From Magicicada septendecula (Eukaryota > Arthropoda > Insecta > Hemiptera > Cicadidae): a stretch of DNA of 64,000 nucleotides. Position 1 is the first letter of the stretch, and each line of letters starts with the position of its first letter. Shown piece by piece: positions 58,293 through 64,000 of the stretch. Location of the stretch: the NCBI GenBank assembly GCA_034769895.1, contig CM068367.1:84063654-84127653 (forward strand), read 5' to 3'. The translations under genes were made by a program, and so were the position numbers. A model generated the notes under the pieces. That model was not told where the DNA came from and did no database searches. It saw only the letters and a program-made list of their open reading frames with translations.

Positions 58293-61200
58293 ATCCCGGG
58301 TGGCGCCAAATTGTTTAATTAAAACAATTAAAAAAATTTAGGATGATTGGGCGATCTCAGCTCAGGCGGTGTGAAGAATTCAAATTTAGTTCGACCTTCT
58401 TAATCAAGCAGGTAGTTCGCTGAGTTTGCGACATGAGCGCTTGCCGTCAACCTAGTTGTTCGCTAAAATGCACAAATGTATAATACACTTTCCTAATGAA
58501 ATAAAAAAACAGTGGTTACACTCAGCACTAGTTTATTCATTGGTGATTGTTAATTACGCAGTTTGACATAAATTATATTTTGTTTTTTAATAAATTTGCA
58601 CCGACAATTATTATGAGACAATTTCTCTAGGGTTTAGCAAGTCGATTTTGAACGAATTATACAGTCAAAGATGGCGACTGTTTTGTTTGTTTACAATTTG
58701 TTCCGTTCAAAATCCAGGTTCTTGAGATTACGATAAAAGGATTATTAATGATTACAATAAAAAGTACACTACCTTACATTATTTGTACTTAAACAATATA
58801 ATGTGTAACTATAATTTGTTCCTGAAGTGTAGTAAAGTGTGTTTCAAAAGTTCGGAATTTAATAACAGGTTATTTTATTAGTTGACAAATTTTCAGTGTC
58901 TTAATTTTTGCTTAACCTTTGAAAGAAATTATATTCAGTTTATAGTGAGAGTTCATATTACTGTGAGAAATATTTAAAGTGAATTTATTTCTGAAAATCG
59001 GGTAATTTAATAATACTTATCAAATCAGTATACTTGATGTAAACAGTCGTTCAGTTGAAATGAAATGGGGCGGCATTAGTCATCAATTTTCAATGATCTT
59101 GGGGCTTAAGTATGTCTTGCGTCCTTTTCATGTTAGTGGTAGTAATTTATTCGTTTAAATTTCAGGTAAAATGGTCCTTGGCATCAGTTGAAGGTTCTCG
59201 TATATCGTCTGCTTCTTACTTGTTCATCTATTGGAATTTTGTTTACTTTTTTGACATTTTAAATTAAAATTTTGGTCATTCACGGCCTGGCGTCTATTCT
59301 GGAAGAGCGTCACTTTACGAGTAATAAGATTTAACGGAAAATTCGTAACCAACGTTGTCATGGTTACAAATTAATTCCGATTGGTTAATCTTGACATATA
59401 ACCATTGTTATCAATTTTGAATTTTTATTCAAAATTACTGTATATCTTCTGATTGCTTTTATTCTTCCGTCTTCCTTCCTATGTATTAAATATTATCACT
59501 ACTGTTTGTATTTCCTTTCAAAGATTATTTTGACATCCCATAAGGTTGGGTTCTATAATGTATTATTGTTTATACAATTATGTTAATATTTGTTAATTAC
59601 TTTTTTTTAATTTTAAATTCTTATTCTAACATTTTTCTTTTAATATGATTCACAAATTATCCTTGGCTAGTTCTTTGCCTTGGATTTGTTAATTTCCTTG
59701 TTAATTTTTTACAATTTGTAGTTATTTGTTTTTTGACAGTTAGGCATTTCATAGGCCTAAGTAGTAACTGATTCTATTTAGTTATTTTACACAATTACAT
59801 CTTATTGTACCCTGATGTGTTTTGTTTTGTTATTATAATTGATTTGTTTATTTGTTGTTGTGTTTTGGATCTGTTTTTATACTCATTGTATGTTCCCATT
59901 AGTTTTTTCATTATGGTCTGTTAACTATTTCCTAACTGATTTTCCAGTGTTATTTGATCTGTATTGATTCACCTTCTTATTTATTTAAATTGCCATTGTT
60001 AATAATTTGGCTATTACTCACTATTCTTTATTACATAAAACATAACATCTAGGCCTATGGTTTGTATCATTCCTTCAGCCATATCCTATTCATAAATTTA
60101 ATTGAACAATTTTTTAACAGCTATTGAGCAACGTTTGTTAACCATTGGTTTCATTCTTATTTATTTTTAGGTGATAACACATCATCACACCATTTAAACT
60201 TATTTAATTGATTATCCCTTATAACATGGGGTGTTTACTGATTTTGTTTTAATTTCTTTACTATATATTTTTTTCTTATATTATCTCTACTTTCTATCGA
60301 TGTTAACACTCACTGTTCTATGAGCTTTCTCCCCTGAATAACATCGTATCCTTCATTTATATTTAATCTTAATACTATCTTTAACTACTATCATTAACAA
60401 AATTCTTACTTACTATTCATGTTCATCATTAAATCGTTTAGTGTTTATCACTGATTTATTAAGTGTTCTTTAACTATCACTCTATTTCCTAATTCTATCA
60501 ATAACAATATTCTTATTTATTAATAACGTTCACTTTTAAACCATTTAGCGTTTATCACTGATTTACTAAGTGTTTTTATCTATCACTAGATTTTCTCATT
60601 ATTTTGGGGTTTTTACACTTTCACTTTTGGCACTTCTTAAATTTTTATTTTAAGTGTTTATTAGTGGGTAATCCCTCCCATTACTTTTTCTTTGTCACTT
60701 AGTTATTTTTATTTTCTCACTATCTCTCTCTTTACAAATATTATTTATACTATTAATAAGTTTATGCCTTTATATAGTTCTTTCTTACATATAACTCTAA
60801 TTCTTGGGTTAGTGTACTTTTATTTATCGGGTTTTGTCAATTATTATTTACATTTATCATTTAGTCAATACTAATACTTGTTTTTTTACATTGGTTAGTT
60901 ACTGGGTTCGTTTCCTTTATTATATTAAGTGTATCATTTCTCCCTTCCGTATTCTATATTATTTGTCTGTGTTTTATCATTTGGTTTCACTTTATTTCCT
61001 TTATATTTGGTTTGTTTCATTTCTATTTTCCTTCTTCTTCTCCTTCATTTCCATTTTGTTTCGTTTTATTTTGGGTTTTATCTGGCCAATCTCTGGGGTT
61101 GGGTCAAAGTCGATTGTTTGTCAGTCTAGTCTATTCTTTTAATAATTACTTTTGTTTACCATTCTTCCTTCTTCTTTCTTAACTACATTTTATATTTTTT

Positions 61201-61529
61201 CTTCATTATTTATTTATCAAATTATATTACTTTTTAGCATTTCTTTCATACTTATAGATATCAAATATGATCTGAATTTGGCGATGTTATAGTATTCATG
61301 TAATATCTTAGTTTTTGTGAAAGTTGAACTGTTTCATAAATATTTTTTCAGTAACTTTATACATTTCAGATTATATGTTCATTAAAATGTCAGAAATAAA
61401 ATATTACTTTCTGTTTGCAAATGTTACATTGGTTTCTATTTTTTTTTTCGATTCACATACATATTTGAGATAATATATTCATTATAATATCAAAAATTAA
61501 ATACTATTTTGCATTATACCTCACAACAA
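58293..61529. other. T-rich, no recognisable gene
   Basis: No coding motif. From ~59400 to 61300 the plus strand is markedly T-rich with few purine runs, and the frames at 60692-61142 are low-complexity hydrophobic artefacts. A tandem duplication lies at 60391-60588. Confidence 0.45.
60391..60588 (+). repeat. tandem duplication, ~105 bp unit x2
   Basis: Units at ~60391-60482 and ~60498-60588 share CATTTAGCGTTTATCACTGA-type sequence (first copy CGTTTAGTGTTTATCACTGA), then TTTA(T/C)TAAGTGTT and TATCACT. About 80% identical by eye. Confidence 0.75.
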
Positions 61530-62072
61530 TCCACTAAATTTAGAACAATTATTTTCCTTTGAGGCATTAAAGCTTCATTACAATGATTTGAAAACTAAAT
61601 TTATAAACTCTAATAGTATTACTAGAAATAGAAGTGTTCCTATTCCTTTGAGATCTAAGACAGTTGGTGGTAGAAGCAGTTTTGTCAGAGCCATAAGATT
61701 GTTTAACGGCCTTCCAAACGATCTCAAAATATTAAGTCAAACTAGCTCTAGGAAAACCAAATTAAAGAAATGGATTAAAGCCAATATATAAGAATGTTAA
61801 GTTAACATATTTTGTCTATATCTTTGAAATTTTGTGTGATAAATAATACCATATATAAAATAATTGTAATGAATTACTATTATCATGGAAATTTGATTAT
61901 ATTAATATATTCATTGTATTAACTTAGCATTAGCTGACTATGTAGTTTTAAGTTTTTTTGCCAGCCCTGCAAACAGGTATCAAAGTATACCTCTGTAGGT
62001 TTACTTACTTTTATAAATGTATTGTTTGTAAAATGTAATGTAAATGTTCTGGTTAATAAATAAATAAATATT
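61530..62072 (+). pseudogene. LINE 3' end (CR1/jockey-like RT C terminus and tail)
   Basis: The frame ending at the stop at 61789-61791 reads FEALKLHYNDLKTKFI, then a run of basic residues, PIPLRSKTVGGRSSFVRAIR and LFNGLPNDLK before a lysine-rich end. The R-x-x-x-G-x-x-S-F-x-x-x-x-x-x-x-x-N-x-L-P block is the standard C terminus of CR1/jockey-type LINE RTs. A ~260 bp untranslated tail follows, ending in (AAAT)n at 62056-62072, as expected for such elements. The 5' end and catalytic domain are missing. It could be the same family as the endonuclease fragment at 3-239, but this cannot be tested here. Confidence 0.75.
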
Positions 62073-64000
62073 GCTAAAAAAGAAAATATAAAGCAGTCAA
62101 TCAGTATGATTATCAATTTGATACACCGCGCCTGCTGTCGTGCTGTAAGGGACCGCGCCTGACGGAAGGTTAATTCACTTTACGATCGGGTACACTGATC
62201 GTACACTTCACTTTTACCCGAATGAACGATGATTACTTCTTGAAATTAAATACTGGGTTAGGTACTTCACCTAACCTCGTTCTTTTTATTTCGCACAACT
62301 AGTAAAATGGACGCTACTTGTTGCGATGCACTTTAAAAGGTATTTACTTCTTCACAGTTGTTGTTTAATAAGATTTGATGAAAATTTAGGTCTGGAGTCT
62401 TGTAGTAGCTGCTGGAATGGAATTTGACAAAATGTGTTTCTCCTCACTCTTACAACCGTATATATAGTCTGCTGAAAATCCCACTAGGCCGCGACAATTA
62501 ATTTTTGAAGTAATTTTTTGATTGGCTAAAAATGACGTCGTTGATGCGGTCATTCTATTTTTAGCTCTTACATAATTGTTTTTAAGCGTGAGTCTTATTA
62601 TTGTTGGTGTTTCTTGTATCCATCCAACATTCACAAAATTTATCATATTTACGTTTATATCTGTTGTACTAATTACAATTTTGGTTCTATTACTAGCATC
62701 GTATTGCTCATTCCTTTCTGGTTATTTTGAATAGAGGCCAGTTTGGATACATCTTTCATTAATAAAATCTATCTTAATGAAAGCCTATCTTAAATGTTGC
62801 ATTGTTTTCATATGTCTTCTGCTCTGCTACATTTTGCAGATTCTATTTTAATATTTTTTAACATTGATTCAACTCTCCTTAATTTCTATTTTGAACACAA
62901 TCATCTTATTGAAATTAACACATTATTATTTAAAATTGCTGCAACCAGCTGAACATTAACAATCATTATAACATATTTGTTTATTATTATTTAATGGCTT
63001 CCTTACTTCATTATTACTTATTCAACATTATTCTTACTTCCTACACTTATCATACTAGACATTGTATGGTGACGTACACCTTTTTCATTATTATTATATT
63101 TATATTGTCCTATACTTTGAAGGGTCTCTTTACGATACATTTTTATGATTTTCATAATCTGTTTGGTCATCATTGGTTTGTCTATCATTTCAAATTTCTT
63201 TTCATTATGGACTCCACATAAGTAGTTGTGAGTCATTATTCTGAGTTTTTATCATATTATTTATTATTCATTGAGTCATCTTAACTCATCTTATGCCAGT
63301 CCCTTAGTTTACGCTTTTATAACATTTTTAAATACATATAGTTTTTACATTGTTGATTACATCGATATCATATTATTATTAGAACATCTACAATTTGTTC
63401 TCTCATTAATTATTATATTATCATTATTATTATGCCTTAGCATACCCTTCTTTGAAGGTTGATCTAACATTGAGATTATACTGTTAACCTTATTTCAATG
63501 GTTCATTTATTTTAATTCTTTCATAGTTCATGATCATCAACAATATATTTACTTTTGTTTGTTATTCGAATTAATACTTTGCAATTACTCAGCTAGTGTG
63601 CTGTTTACACTCTAATACATGTAATAAATATTATTTTTTTCACCTTATACTACTTAAGGTGTTTTACTTTATTTCATGGTTTGTTATGCTCACTTAAACA
63701 ATCTATTTGGGAACTTGTCTTGGTCAATGTCTCGGTCAAATCATCTTGTTATGTTGTATTGTCATTATATTCTGATAGTACATTTACTACTGTTCATTTG
63801 AATGTCTTATTTCTTTCCATTCTTTGAGAGTTTATGATTTTAATTCTATTATATACTTCATCGTTACCTAGACTTGGTTCTTATTCATAATTAATTCGGT
63901 ATTATCTTCACTCTTCTGGTCGTTTTAAGAGTACGGAACGTTTTGTGACGTTACAATTGTTATTGGACTTTATTTGTAAGCGCTTCTCTACAACCATCTT
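62073..64000. other. AT-rich, no recognised gene
   Basis: The part at 62110-62300 is more GC-rich and has two CCGCGCCTG copies and a short inverted pair around GGGTTAGGTACTTCACCTAACC. An 86-codon minus frame at 62386-62646 has no recognised motif. The remainder to the window end is T-rich. Confidence 0.4.

Noticed and set aside
60692-61142. Frames rich in Phe, Leu and Tyr resembling membrane proteins
   Set aside because: T-rich DNA gives hydrophobic translations in every frame; no domain, no start context, overlapping frames equally open.

Overview
This is a repeat-dominated stretch of animal nuclear DNA, most likely from an insect with a large, transposon-rich genome. The evidence is strong AT-richness, many microsatellites, no operon-like organisation, and a mix of transposon families common in arthropods: several jockey/R1/RTE-like non-LTR retrotransposon lineages, Penelope-like elements (PLEs) with GIY-YIG endonuclease, mariner, pogo/Tigger, piggyBac, hAT-like and IS630-like remnants. 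The order cannot be fixed from the sequence; the mix would suit a polyneopteran or hemipteran, but that is a guess. I found no complete host protein-coding gene, no rRNA, no convincing tRNA and no CRISPR array. Everything recognisable as protein is a decayed mobile-element fragment, so I label these as pseudogenes. The window probably lies in intergenic DNA or inside a very long intron.

Layout. 1-3.2 kb: LINE endonuclease fragment, GA microsatellite, LINE RT fragment and a dispersed 0.8 kb repeat. 3.2-7 kb: AT-rich DNA with a long hairpin, a 5'-truncated minus-strand PLE and a long TG microsatellite. 7-15 kb: LINE RT fragments on both strands and a ~190 bp palindrome with PLE-like tails. 15.5-17.3 kb: a nested structure with an outer inverted repeat enclosing a 256 bp TA-flanked palindromic element and a 1.2 kb mariner. 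18.7-19.3 kb: an isolated GC-rich island. 19.8-23.3 kb: an IS630-like transposase tail between possible inverted termini. 25-31 kb: a small inverted-repeat element, microsatellites and a cluster of LINE fragments, two of them meeting tail to tail. 31-35 kb: gene-free AT-rich DNA with a pre-miRNA-like hairpin and a double AG|GT site resembling a recursive-splice site. 35-45 kb: at least nine LINE fragments in both orientations. 46-49.7 kb: a four-copy 158 bp tandem repeat, a pogo/Tigger element, a local duplication and a hAT-like non-autonomous element. 50-58.3 kb: two LINE fragments, two PLEs, and a piggyBac transposase tail joined to a PLE 3' end. 58.3-64 kb: AT/T-rich DNA with a tandem duplication and one LINE 3' end.

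The elements do not form a functional system. The interest lies in how they are nested, inverted and joined: palindromic PLE-like tails, a PLE/piggyBac junction, convergent LINE tails sharing one microsatellite, and a hAT-like element sitting at the breakpoint of a local duplication.
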